Source: Synchiropus splendidus (Eukaryota > Chordata > Actinopteri > Syngnathiformes > Callionymidae). Taken from it: DNA of 64,000 bases. Within the stretch, counting starts at the first letter, position 1. Each line of letters starts with the position of its first letter. Positions 46,811-57,997 of the stretch are shown one piece after another. The notes beneath the pieces were generated by a model. The model ran no database searches. It was given only the letters and a program-made list of their open reading frames with translations, and was not told the origin of the DNA. The stretch spans positions 11,799,501 through 11,863,500 of the forward strand of contig NC_071342.1 in the NCBI RefSeq assembly GCF_027744825.2. The letters run 5' to 3'. The position numbers and the translations under genes were made by a program.

Positions 46811-49800
46811 TTATCTGCACGAGCAGGACTGCACTGACATGTTGGGGTAGATCTTAAGAACGGGATTTGTGGATTCATCTAGGAAGAGTACTGGTAGGGG
46901 TTTCATCTTCTCTGGAACACAGCAGGGCTCAGGAACGCCAGGAACGATCCCCACCGCTCTGACGATACTCTGGATGGTGGCGTGGTTGGATGGTCTGGCC
47001 ACCTGAAGAAGAATTTGACCCTTAAATTGTTGTTTAAACACGGATGAAGAAGTCTGTGCTCTTACCTTGGACATCGGAAACCCGCAGGTGCCGGCACAGT
47101 AGTAGGCTTCGAAAGCTTTGGGCGCTATGACCCACTCACTCCAACCAATATCAGCAAAGTCCACTCGGAGGTTCCTCCTGGAGCAGCCTCGGTGTTGAGG
47201 CTCCGCCCACTGTCTCCTCCTAGCTATACGCATGGTTTGCTCGTCAAAGTTCAGAACAGGTGATTTCGTCTGAGGGCTTCCTTTGAGCTTTCTTCCATCT
47301 CTGCCGTCATGTCGGCGGTGGGTGGTGCGACTCTCCTTGTGTCGCTTCTCCGTCGAGTTGTCGGCCGATTGACGCTCAGATGTTCGTTTCGTCTCTTTGG
47401 AAACCTGAGCGTTGCTTCCGCCTTCGTTTTGCTCAACTCTTTCCTCTTGCTGGATCTTTCTTTTCTTTTCCTGTTTTTCTGATTTAAGTTTGGGTTTGAC
47501 TGCCAGGTACCAAGCACTCTCCCAGAGGTCATCCTTCCTGTGACCTTCAGGCATGTAGTCCACTTCAGGGAGCTCATTGTTCTGGATTGGCTCGGGGAGC
47601 GAAGTGGCTTCCCTTCTCACGCGTCCTTTCAAGTCCTGTGACTGTGAAGTATCGATGGACTCCCCTCCCTCGGTGAGGGGGTCGTACCTCTGAAGACCCA
47701 TAGCAACACTGTTGGGCTCCGACAGCGCAACATCATCAGCATAGACTAGCAGGTACGGCAAGTTGCCTGGAGACGACGTTCTGTGGTACTGCTGCCCGAC
47801 GTCCAGCTCCACTGACACAAGCACATGACCCTTATCTCTGGCTTGCTTTATGACCTGGGTCACGTCTTTCATCTGCCACACCCCTCTCCTGTGGGGGTGG
47901 AAGGTCACATTGCCTAGGAATGACCCCATTGACCCGGAGCTGACCCTTGAGCTCAGATGGACTGAGCGAAAGATCAGGCTGATGGACTGAGAAGTCAGAG
48001 TGGCCGAGGGTCGGCAGGATGGGCTCTTGAAGCGTTTACAGAACCAATTTTTTTGGTGAGGACGTCGTTCCAGCGGGAAGTGGAATGTACCAGAGAGGAT
48101 GACCTCTGATTCCTGGAGTGCAGAGAGGTTTAACTGGTACACAATCTTCTGGTCAGCTAAGTCTGAAAAGACAAAGCAGTCAATTAGCAAGTCAGTCAAA
48201 ATGTCAGTCATGAATCACTCAAAGAGTGATGGCATTTCTTCCCGCCACACATATCCATATCGATGGTAACCTTTGACTTTTATGTCAACTGTTGCTGTGC
48301 CCTAAGGGTCTCGTAGGACAAGTGTTGGAGTGCCTCTTACTGGCAATCCAGTAGCAACATACAAGGCGAAATGGAACCACTGACTCATCTAAAATTCAGG
48401 TCGACATGCCTGTTTCAGACAGCAATCTCAAAATTAAGTTAATAGCCTTGCAACACCAAATGATGTCCTTCAATTACAGAGGCAGACTGAAGCGGAGAGA
48501 TGTCAACCTGCAACTAAACCTATGAGGTCACAACCAACTCAACCAGCGATGTTTAAAGAATAATGAAAATGTGATCCTAAGACTCATGTAGCTTTAAAAA
48601 ATAACAGCTCTTTGGGTTATTTATTTTGCATTTATTTGCAAATAAAAACTTGGCTTGTCTGGTTTTGTCTTCATTATATTATTAATCTGAAGTTCTGTTT
48701 TTCATGTTGATAATATGTTGCTAATATTCAATAGTCATATTTTATCCCCATGTTATTGAAAATGCTATCTTCCTGGGTATTGATGTCGAGTTTGCAATGT
48801 TGGTATTGTGACAAACCTTGTTGCTGCTTACGCATGACACCCACTTTTGATGCAACTTTAGACAGAGTTAGAGTAATTTTTGAAATTGCAAATGCAAACA
48901 CAATACCACTGTGATACAAAACAATAATAATAATAATAAAATTAATAAATACAGATTTAGTCTAAAACAATATCAGTGTCTTAGCTACTTCAACTACTTC
49001 ATAGAAAACAAAAGTATTACAAAAAATATGAATCCAAAATTACAAATAAACTCAGTGAAATGGCATAATAAAAAAAAAAATAAAAAAAAAACAAAAACAT
49101 AGTAGATTCATGAGCACTAACTGATGAGTACATGCAATTACAATATTGTTTTCAATAATCGGGCCAGTTAGAACAGCTACTGAATTCAGCTGCTAAAACC
49201 AAAAACTGTGGCTTGCACCAATGACACCTTTAAATTTGGTTACTCATACACCATAAAAGGGGAGCCACCGCCTACTGCTGAAGTCAAACTCCCTCCCATG
49301 CCTGAGGCCACACCACACAGCTGCAGGTAGGATTTCAGAAGGTGCCCTGCAGAGGAACTCTGCTGCAGAGCTGCATATTCATGATGAACATTTCCTTCAA
49401 CAGCAGAGTTATTGTCCATTGTACAAGAGTGGAGCGGAAGTGCCGGGCACTCAGGACATATACATTACCCTGGATCCCGCCTGCATATGGAAGTGCTTAC
49501 CTCAGCCTCTCTTAAAGCTTCTACTTAAGCCCGAGTCAGCCTCCATCCCCTCACATCCAGACATAATCGAGTGTATGAAAAAATCTGACAGTGTTGTGAA
49601 AACTCTCTCACATCTCTCCTTGTGTTACATTCTGCCGCTGCAGTAAAAATACGCACATGTTATGTTATGCCACCCGAGAGCGTCAGAGGGATACAAACGT
49701 GTGAGTTATGTTTGTAAAAACAGCATCAGACAGAGAGGAGCGACTGTGGCTTTAAGCCCCTCGACTCCAGGACGAGGGCTCGGTCGCACATGTCCTGTCG

Positions 49801-51056
49801 CCACAACGGCAGCACAGGAACCTTGTAACTGCAGCTTTACTGTCATTGATGACAGACGGTCAGTCGCATTCTTCAGCACAATGAGAGTCAGAGGTAATTG
49901 ATCAGGTGGTACAGCTGCTGACGATAACAATTTAAATGCATTCTCAGACTGTTGCAAAAACATTCAGAAATACTGAAGTGTATTAAGCTTCACGGTGACA
50001 ACTCAAACGTGTAAAGTCAATACTAAATCTTAATATTTAGGTGTTGAAAATTCCTGCTGTTTGAGCACACCTCTCAATATCCAACTTCATTACTGTACAA
50101 AATTGCTATTCCAAGTTGAGAGCTCTTGACCTTGAAAAGAACATAATATGGATGACCTTTTTTAATGACTCTCTTATGAGTAGAACATTGTCGGCACATG
50201 GTGGCAACATCATTCTTTTCACATTCAAGCAGCACCTGAACCTTTTTTCCCGTTAAAAAACATATATATGTGACACTGGATATTATTTCAATGTAAGTAG
50301 GTCTTACAGTGTCAGAAATAATGTCATTTGAAAATGTACAACCACAAAAATATCCAGTTTACATTCAATTCCCTTCCTACTGCTTTTACAGAGCAAAAAA
50401 TAGAAAAATGATCTGTCCATAACAGATAGAGTAAGAGTATAAATAACATAAAATACATTAAAATTCTTAATAGAAAAAAGTGTTTCTCAATAAATTATTA
50501 TTATTATTAAGAGAATTTAAAAAGACGACAATGTGTTGACTAGCTACTTTCAAAAGTTTAATATGATTTTCAGCATCGAGCTTTACGGTAAACACTAAAA
50601 ACGTCGTTGTAAAAGAGTTGATTCTTTAAAACAAAGTTAGTGATGAATGAATTATGTCTCACTCACTGACGCAACCAGAGACAGATCAGTGGGGATGAAA
50701 TTCAACCTGAGCATGTGCGCCAAACGTGGATGCTCGGACGTTTTCGCCGCCACTCGGCTTTCTCCGGAGAGACTCATTTCAACTTGATAGAAAACATTCG
50801 GAATAAAGTGGAATCCTTTGTGGCACAGTGACGCACCTGGAGCGGCTCTGAAACTCCTCACAGTATTCCCTTCTTTCAGTCGGTTCTCCGCGCTGCATGA
50901 CTGGTAGAGTCTGGACATGTGTTGCGACACCGTGTCCTGGTCCAGGTCACCTGAAAAGCCGCCCGTGGACCCCGCTTTCAAGGACCAGACCCCCAGGAAG
51001 CAGTTGACCGACAAAAAGTACGTGAAAAACATGGCACTCGTGAGCCGCAGAGCCAA
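46811..51056 (-). CDS. gdf10: Growth differentiation factor 10 (BMP3/GDF10-type TGF-beta ligand)
   Basis: Secreted TGF-beta family ligand. Exons in gene order: 51056-50837, 48162-47066, 47002-46811 (502 aa; human GDF10 478). Residues 1-24 are a signal peptide (MFFTYFLSVNCFLGVW core). The prodomain has NTVRSFRAAP, DQKIVYQLNLS, FHF, RGVWQMKDV and ALSEPNSVAMGLQRYDP; the last three are closer to GDF10 than to BMP3. A basic RIARRRQW stretch is the probable processing region. The mature domain has the seven cystine-knot cysteines, with VDFADIGWSEWVIAPK, YYCAGTCGFPMSK, PSNHATIQSIVRAVGIVPG, PCCVPEKM and a final SCSCR. The intron before PSNHATIQ is 63 nt, in frame and without stops. A continuous reading would add 21 residues not present in the family. 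BMP3 is the main alternative name. The teleost a/b copy is unresolved. Confidence 0.94.
48163..50836 (-). other. gdf10 intron 1 (2.7 kb)
   Basis: AT-rich intron with poly-A/ATA tracts near 48.92 and 49.07 kb. I see no additional exon. The donor reads CCAG then GTGCGT; the acceptor is a clean CTTTTCAG. Confidence 0.6.
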
Positions 51057-51175
51057 AGTAAAGTGTGGTCCAATCGGTCCGTGGGCGCGCCAGGAATCCA
51101 GATGACGGCGTCACGGTGCTGTGGATGCTGGACTTTTTACACTCGCGTGTAAGTGACTGCTGCGGGCTGGAGTGG

Positions 51176-51181
51176 CTTATA
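51176..51181 (-). promoter_or_regulatory. Possible TATA box of gdf10
   Basis: TATAAG on the minus strand, about 120 nt upstream of the gdf10 start codon, within moderately GC-rich DNA. The spacing fits a TATA box with a short 5' UTR, but there is no direct evidence of transcription start. Confidence 0.35.
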
Positions 51182-52473
51182 GTGGAGCAGTGTGGAGGGG
51201 CTGACGTATTCTGCCGTCAGCCAACGAGGATTTAGCGGGTCCGAGCCAAAAGCGGAGGTCATGATACCCGCCCCTCCTCTCCGTGATGTCGCTGATAATG
51301 ATATAGTCCCAACACAGGCACGGTCTGTCTGCAGTGTTTTCCTGCTGATGCTGCGTTCCAGTCCCGGCCGCCAATCGTACTCGCCCTAAAATCCAGGATG
51401 GATCACTCAGTCACGGCACGACTTAAATAGTTAATTCTAATCGCGAAATTAAAAAAAAAAATGTCACAAAAGGTCTTTGAGAACTAATACATCGAGTTAT
51501 GTAATTATACGTAATAGTAGTGTAATATGTAATAGTTAAATTTCGAAAGTAGTTGCCCGCTTTAAACCTTTCAACAACGTGTGTTATTAATTAAAAAAAA
51601 GTCTACTATGGCACAGAAACATTTATAATCGTTTATTGTTTTGTGAAGTTCCTATAACCGGTGGCCAACTTTACGTACGTCATGAACACATCATATGGAA
51701 CAAGCATGTGGGAACTTTCTGATACACTAGATCAGTAGTAAGCAGGTTTATAAAGATCCTTTCTTTTCTCCTTGAATCTCGACAAAGGTGCTGGTGCGCT
51801 TTTGACCATCATCAACACAACGTATTGTACATCATTGGAGAAGGAGTAGTAAGAAGGTATTCCCGGGATACCAGCGCATGACTGCTTATGTTGTTGTAAT
51901 AATGATGCTGGCAGAGTTGTGCTCAGAACAAAGCCACCGTTGAATCTGTGTTTTTCTTCTTCAGGCGATTCTAACTCACTATTTCCAGCTCGCCACATTA
52001 TTTCCAGTAACTGTTTTTGACGGTCTCTCAGTCACACATAATTAGCTTTGAAACACCTACAATAATAGTCAGAGCAACCACCCAAGGGTTATTGTTGCTG
52101 ACAGTCGTGCACATTGTCCACAGTGTGGGTGTGAGAAACTGTCTGAACACCATCAACAAATACACATACTTCTAATTACAAAATAAAAAAAAAACTTCAC
52201 CATCTCATTTTTAATGTGTGTTAAAGTTGGGTCTCTGGTGTCTGGAGGTTTGCATTAACAATGCGTGTTTTGTGGAAGTGCTGGTCTCCAGCGGTGAAGT
52301 TGTAACTAGCTGGGCCTCTCGGGTCACTCTCCGCCACCGAACACAAATGTGTGTTCACACGCACGTGCACACTTGCACGCGCACCAAGAAACCTTTCTGG
52401 CTCCCAAGGGCCCCACAGAAGTCTCCTTTTCATTCTCTCCTGAAAAGTAGCAACAGGTCTTTCTTTTTTGAAC

Positions 52474-52504
52474 GTGTGTGTGTGTGTGTGTGTGAGTGAG
52501 TGAG
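52474..52504. repeat. (GT)n followed by (GAGT)n microsatellite
   Basis: About 10 TG units pass directly into GAGTGAGTGAG. Confidence 0.85.
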
Positions 52505-53305
52505 GCGACCAGCGGCTACAAGTCAAGAGCTCTTCTTCTTTTTCACTGTTTTATTTCTCCATAAATCAGTTCACATTTCTGATATTAATCTCACATGTAG
52601 CATAACATCTCACCTCGGGACATACCGTAACCACACCCCACTGTTTGTTAGTGTGTGACCTTTTCTTGTCTCCTTTTGGGGTGAATTGACTTTTTTTTCC
52701 ATTCCATTTTAATATTACTGAAAAATGGTGTTTCACAGTGATCTGTGTTCAAATATTAATAATCTTTGTGAGCCTTTTTGAGCTTCAAATACCGGTTTAT
52801 AACACCAGCTTACATTATATTACCATATTTCTCTTTAGAATGTTCTATTTCTTTTTTTTTTTAATCTGCTTTATTTGCTGGACATTTATTGAAAATGTAT
52901 AATGTATTTCTAACTCTTCTGCTTTTGTCTTGTATTTTGCCTGATTTTTTTTTTCATCTGCACTATTGAAGTTAGGCTAAACTTTTGTGATCGCATCAGC
53001 GAGATGAGGCTTTCATCTGGTTCTTAAACAACAGATAAATACAGAGACGTGTTCTACAGAGCATAACAGATGCTGCAATTTAGTTTTTCAGTTCCCCAAA
53101 AAATGCAACATGATTCTTTCAAATTGATTATTAGTCTTTCAAAATATGTTGTCAGACACGTCTAAACCACCTAGGTTATGTGTCTCTGTGTGTGTGTCAG
53201 TGGAGTGATATTTGAAACTGGGCCATTAGGGTTGTAATAAATAGTCCTGAGGAGGTGACAGGCTGATTCAAGTTCAAGCACAGGGATGACAACATGAAAT
53301 GGCTT

Positions 53306-53318
53306 TGACCTCTGACCT
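53306..53318. promoter_or_regulatory. Perfect DR1 nuclear-receptor-type element
   Basis: TGACCT-C-TGACCT on the plus strand, i.e. AGGTCA-G-AGGTCA on the minus strand: two exact half sites with a 1-bp spacer. This is the classic DR1 bound by RXR/HNF4/COUP-TF-type receptors. Function is inferred from the motif only. Confidence 0.4.
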
Positions 53319-55495
53319 CAAGTATGTGGGCCAGTGTGAGATTAATGTTGGGCATTATCTCCATTACGGCTGGGAGCAAAGGAGCATCACGGATCCAATT
53401 ACATAAGTAAAACAGTTCACAGGGATTTAGACTGTTTTGATCCAGCTGCATTGTGATGTTGGAAAAACATGTTTTGATCAGGGAGATGTGGAAGTCATTA
53501 AAATCAGACCCACCAAAATCAGCGTGGCCATTCAGCAGTGTGTGATCCAGAGTCCACCAGTGGCATCTAGTGCAATTTTATATGTAGATTGTATAGAGAT
53601 TTCAGTGGATTAGCGCTGACATGTTAGGTCAGACGCTTCCTACCACTTGGGAAGTGTTAGGTCTGTGGTGAGTTACAAGCTTGTTCAACCTGGAGGTCTC
53701 CTCAGAGGGCCGTCCAAACCAAACAGAAGTTGTGTTCTGCTCTCTGTGGAGGTGTGGAAGAGTGTGAGGAGTTAACATGGGTTTGTCTGAGAGAGAGACA
53801 GAGTGTATGTGTGTGTGCGGTGACGGTTCTGGAAATGCTCCGACTTTCACACCTCTGTACGGAACAGGGTGAGACCTTTTCTGCCTCCAGAGTGACGCGG
53901 TGAACTCTGATGGATGACTGAGTCGGTATGAAGGATTTGTTCTGGATCAACGGCAGAACGATCTTTCTGAGTGGCTGACAGTCGACCTCAAAAATAGACG
54001 GGTGGCGGAATATCAATAATGTCCTGGATGTTAGCAGGAGCGTTTTATGAGTGGACACAAGTACAGGTCACAGGAACTGGAGGTCGCTAGGGAATGTGGT
54101 GAAGGGTTCACAATCGTTTAAAAACTGTTTTACGAGGCTGTTGGCCAAAACTGTTGGATGTGAATTGGAGGAACATTTCACCTTTTGGTACAATTCCCTC
54201 AGAAGATGAGTATCTTGAGCTCTTGTCTTCAGAGGTCATCCAACAATGAGCTTGTGACAAACCAGTGGAGCTGAAAAGGATCTTTAGTTTACATGTGTAT
54301 CTCTGGGTTTGTGGCAACTTCCTGTCCTTGAAGAAAATTCTGAATTCTACGTCAGTACAAATATTTTATTATGTGTATTTGAACCCTTTGGAAATTGAAA
54401 AAAGGTTTGCCGTCTTCGTTGAGGATTCCAGGATCTGACTTGGAGTCAGTGCAAGTTGTGTCACACACAAAGATGCCACCTTTTCTGTATTTCATGGTGG
54501 TTTACCTTGTGTTTACTATGTCCAAGACACTGGGATTAGAGACTGGCAGACCCAAGTGAGATGGTAGTATCCATCGTCTGGCACAGGAACCCACCATTAG
54601 ACCTCAAACTGAGCTGACTTAAGCAGCCAGAGAAAAAGGAAGCTTGGCATTTTCAGACCTGAGTGATTGAGGAATGTAAGCTCGTGCTATCAGATCGAAA
54701 ACGGAAAGTTAAGTTGACATGGTACAATTTAAGGCAGCGAATCAAAACTCCTTTATTTCCCAAAACCCATTGGAGGAAGACCGAGAAAAAAAAAATATGT
54801 GAGAGAAGCCGCGCATTGAAGTGTGAGTTGGCGAAAAACTGGGCTGTGGAGAGACACAGAACAAAGACTTATATGTCAGAACTGGGAAAGAACATTGACT
54901 GTTTGAAAATATCCATGAGCTGACACACATGCAAATTACATTTATTTTCCTGAATCAGAGATCAGTCCTTCCATCTAGTGGTTTAAGAAAAGCCGTCAGA
55001 CACCATAAGCACAATGCGTCTCTGTGTGAAGACTGTGAGTGCAGAAGGCCCCCCTCCCAAAATAAGTTGGAATCGGTTCGATGTCAATAAACGATAAAAT
55101 AATATTCCCAAAAAGTGAGCACCGTGGGATGTTTTGCTCACAAGAGTCACACGAGGTTGTGTCTTTCCACTTGAGCTGAGAAGCTGGATGATTGAGGATC
55201 AGCAGTCACCTGAGTCTTCGGGGGTCCTCTATTAAAGGCTCAGACCAGGGAGGAGAAAGAAAACCCAAAACACAAAACTATTTATTGAGACAAATCAGGA
55301 GCAGGAAGAGAAATATTTGGATAGTTCGGCGGCAAACGGTCGGTGACATTGGAGTGGTCCATGGTTGAAGAGGGGGGGGAACAGCCGGCCCTTTGTTTGT
55401 GAACAGAATGGTGCACTCCGTGGGGTCACTGCAGGAGGCCCAACATCACAGACACAAGGCACACACACATTCTCCTCTGGTCACACTCATGCACG

Positions 55496-55518
55496 CACAC
55501 ACACACACACACACACAG
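55496..55518. repeat. (CA)n microsatellite
   Basis: About 11 CA units. Confidence 0.9.
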
Positions 55519-55866
55519 GGCTCTCTCCACGCACACGCCCACAAAAACTATAACATTCCTTTGCTTCTATGAATGTTTTATTAACCATGTGAATGGGTCA
55601 CAGAGTAACACCCCCTACCATAACTATCGTCACCATAGTCACACACACGCTGGTCATCCACACACAAACGGTGGAAATCACTCAAATGAACTTGGATAAA
55701 CAAGCATGTCTTACTGTCGCGTCGGCTCATTTTTTCTCACCCCAATATTTAGGTTATTGTAATGATGTAGTTCAATTAATCATTTGTGGTCTTGTGGTTC
55801 TGTTCAACCTTAAAGGAGCTACAATGTTCAAAAACCATGTCGGGACAGACTCACCTGTAGAAACTG

Positions 55867-55889
55867 AATGAATGGATGGATGGATGAAT
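55867..55889. repeat. (GGAT)n/(GAAT)n microsatellite
   Basis: AATG followed by repeated GGAT units and GAATT. Confidence 0.75.
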
Positions 55890-57979
55890 TCAGTAAAAAG
55901 ATGATTTTGTTCATACAGCATCACTTCATGCAAGCATGTTGACAAGACGAAGAGTTCTCCAAAACGAAAGAAAGTGATGTCACCCCTGTCTTGGGTCGTG
56001 ATCTAATTCATGCATTCATCTTCCACTCATTCCTTTTAAAGGGTTAAAGCTAGCTGGAATCAATCCCACCAAGTTGGGGTGAGAGGTGGGAAACACCCTG
56101 GACTCACTGCCGGTCCATTACAGCGATACCAAACCTTCATTTTTTTTCCAAATAGTGGTGCATTCTTTTCAGCGCGTTGTGAATCTATGTATATGGCCAC
56201 TGAGAGATTAGACTGAGCAACACGTTCTCATTCCTAAGGCGTCAAATATTGACTTTTAAGTCAGTCATCTGCATTACATCAAGACACCTCTCACAACTTT
56301 TACTCCCGTCATTTCCCAGAACCAAAAGATGGTGGTTGGGATGAAGATTCATCCACAGGGAAGTCGTCGTTCATGTTTCACTCTTTAACTTCAATTTCAC
56401 TTGAGTACCTCTCCATGAAATTCATGCCAGAAGGGGAACACTTGCCTCCATTGAGCCGCCTATGCATCAACATTCAACGCGGCAGGCTGACTTCTGCTTC
56501 TATAGTGACTGCAAAAGTCAGACGGTAGATGGTACTTGATATGTGACGCCTTAGTGACAGTGTGTTGCAGCCTTGGATTGACACGGGAGCCGCAGGTCAT
56601 TCGCAACCTATCTTTTAGGAATCTCTCAGTTGTCATTGTCATAACTGAGCTTTGCTGTAAAGCTCCCTAATACAAATGTGTCCGTATTAATCTATTCCCA
56701 GTTGACAGGGTGTTCAACTGGGGTCTTGATGGATGACACCCCTACAGAGGTGTCCTGGATAGGGAGGAGAACCAAGGGTAACTCAACTGATCCAAGTCAA
56801 ATATAGTTTGACTGGTTGTTGGATAAAACATGAACTACACAATTTTTGAGTGGCATTTTGTGAGTTGAGGCTGCTCCTGCTTGGTTCTCCCTTGGATTTT
56901 TTTCTCTGCGTAGGGGACAGAGGCCAGAAGTAGCATAGACTATAATGACAACAAAGCGCTGGGCCTGCTTAGCCACTGACAAATTATTTTCTAGATTGTT
57001 GTCATTGCCATCAAATTATTGTTATCCATCCAAAGCAAAATATCAGTTTGCTGTTTGATGGAGTGAGAAAAGAACATATGCGAACTCATATTTGTCTCTG
57101 TGAACCTCAGTGGAGCTTTCCACCAGGCTTTACATGTTGTTAGAGAGAGCTCAAACCAACCGTCTGAGATAGTAAGGATAACTTGAAGAACATTTCCACG
57201 TTTCTTACTAACCAGTTGTTTGGCCGTAACTCAGAGCTCTGTTCAGTGTTTGAGTCAGGAACGTGTGATTTGAGCCACGGCCGCTGGTGCTATGTTTACT
57301 CTGACGCCCCCGATATTCATTACAGGCTGAGCTGTGTGCTGTTACTTCCTGAACACGACTCGTAGGCCCGTGACCTTCACCTCCACAGCTTGCCCTAAAA
57401 CCCCGTTGGGCTGGAGCCTGAATGGAGGAAATTGCTCTGGAAGATTGATTGGCTAAATCCTTTAATTATTCCGATTTCACAACGGAGCAAATGTGCCTCT
57501 GGTGGTTAGCTGCGTCAAAGAGAGTTATGAAGGATTGGCCCGCCTGACAAACCACATCATGCTCTTTCACGTTTATTCTGAAACTTGTGAGGTTTTATTT
57601 GGCCTCAGTGGATCGCTGGTGGTTTCCTAATATTGACTCAAACATGTATAGAACACTTGGGAATAAGTGTTTAAGCCGTAAAAGGAATCAATGTGCGCTT
57701 AGATTTTGTCTTTTCTCATATCAGCGTGGCGACAGTTCAGCTGAACTCTCACTGACAAAGTTCTCTGTTTGATATGTCAAAAAATCTATATATTTATAAG
57801 ATAAAAATATATATAATATACATCTAAATATTGGACTGTTGCCATGTATCCTGCTGTGTATTTATCAATTATTTATATTTGTTCCTGTCTGTGATTTTAT
57901 GTCATGCGTCCTGGTCTGAGAGAACAGATATTTCATCCATGCTATATGTCTTGTACTGTAGCATATTTGACAATAAAGT

Positions 57980-57997
57980 TACCTACCTACCTACCTA
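57980..57997. repeat. (TACC)n microsatellite
   Basis: Four TACC units following an AATAAAG-type sequence. Confidence 0.8.

Noticed and set aside
46811..51056. BMP3 identity for the TGF-beta ligand
   Set aside because: The mature domain fits both, but the prodomain stretches (DQKIVYQLNLS, RGVWQMKDV, SEPNSVAMGLQRYDP) and the human chromosome 10 gene neighbours favour GDF10.
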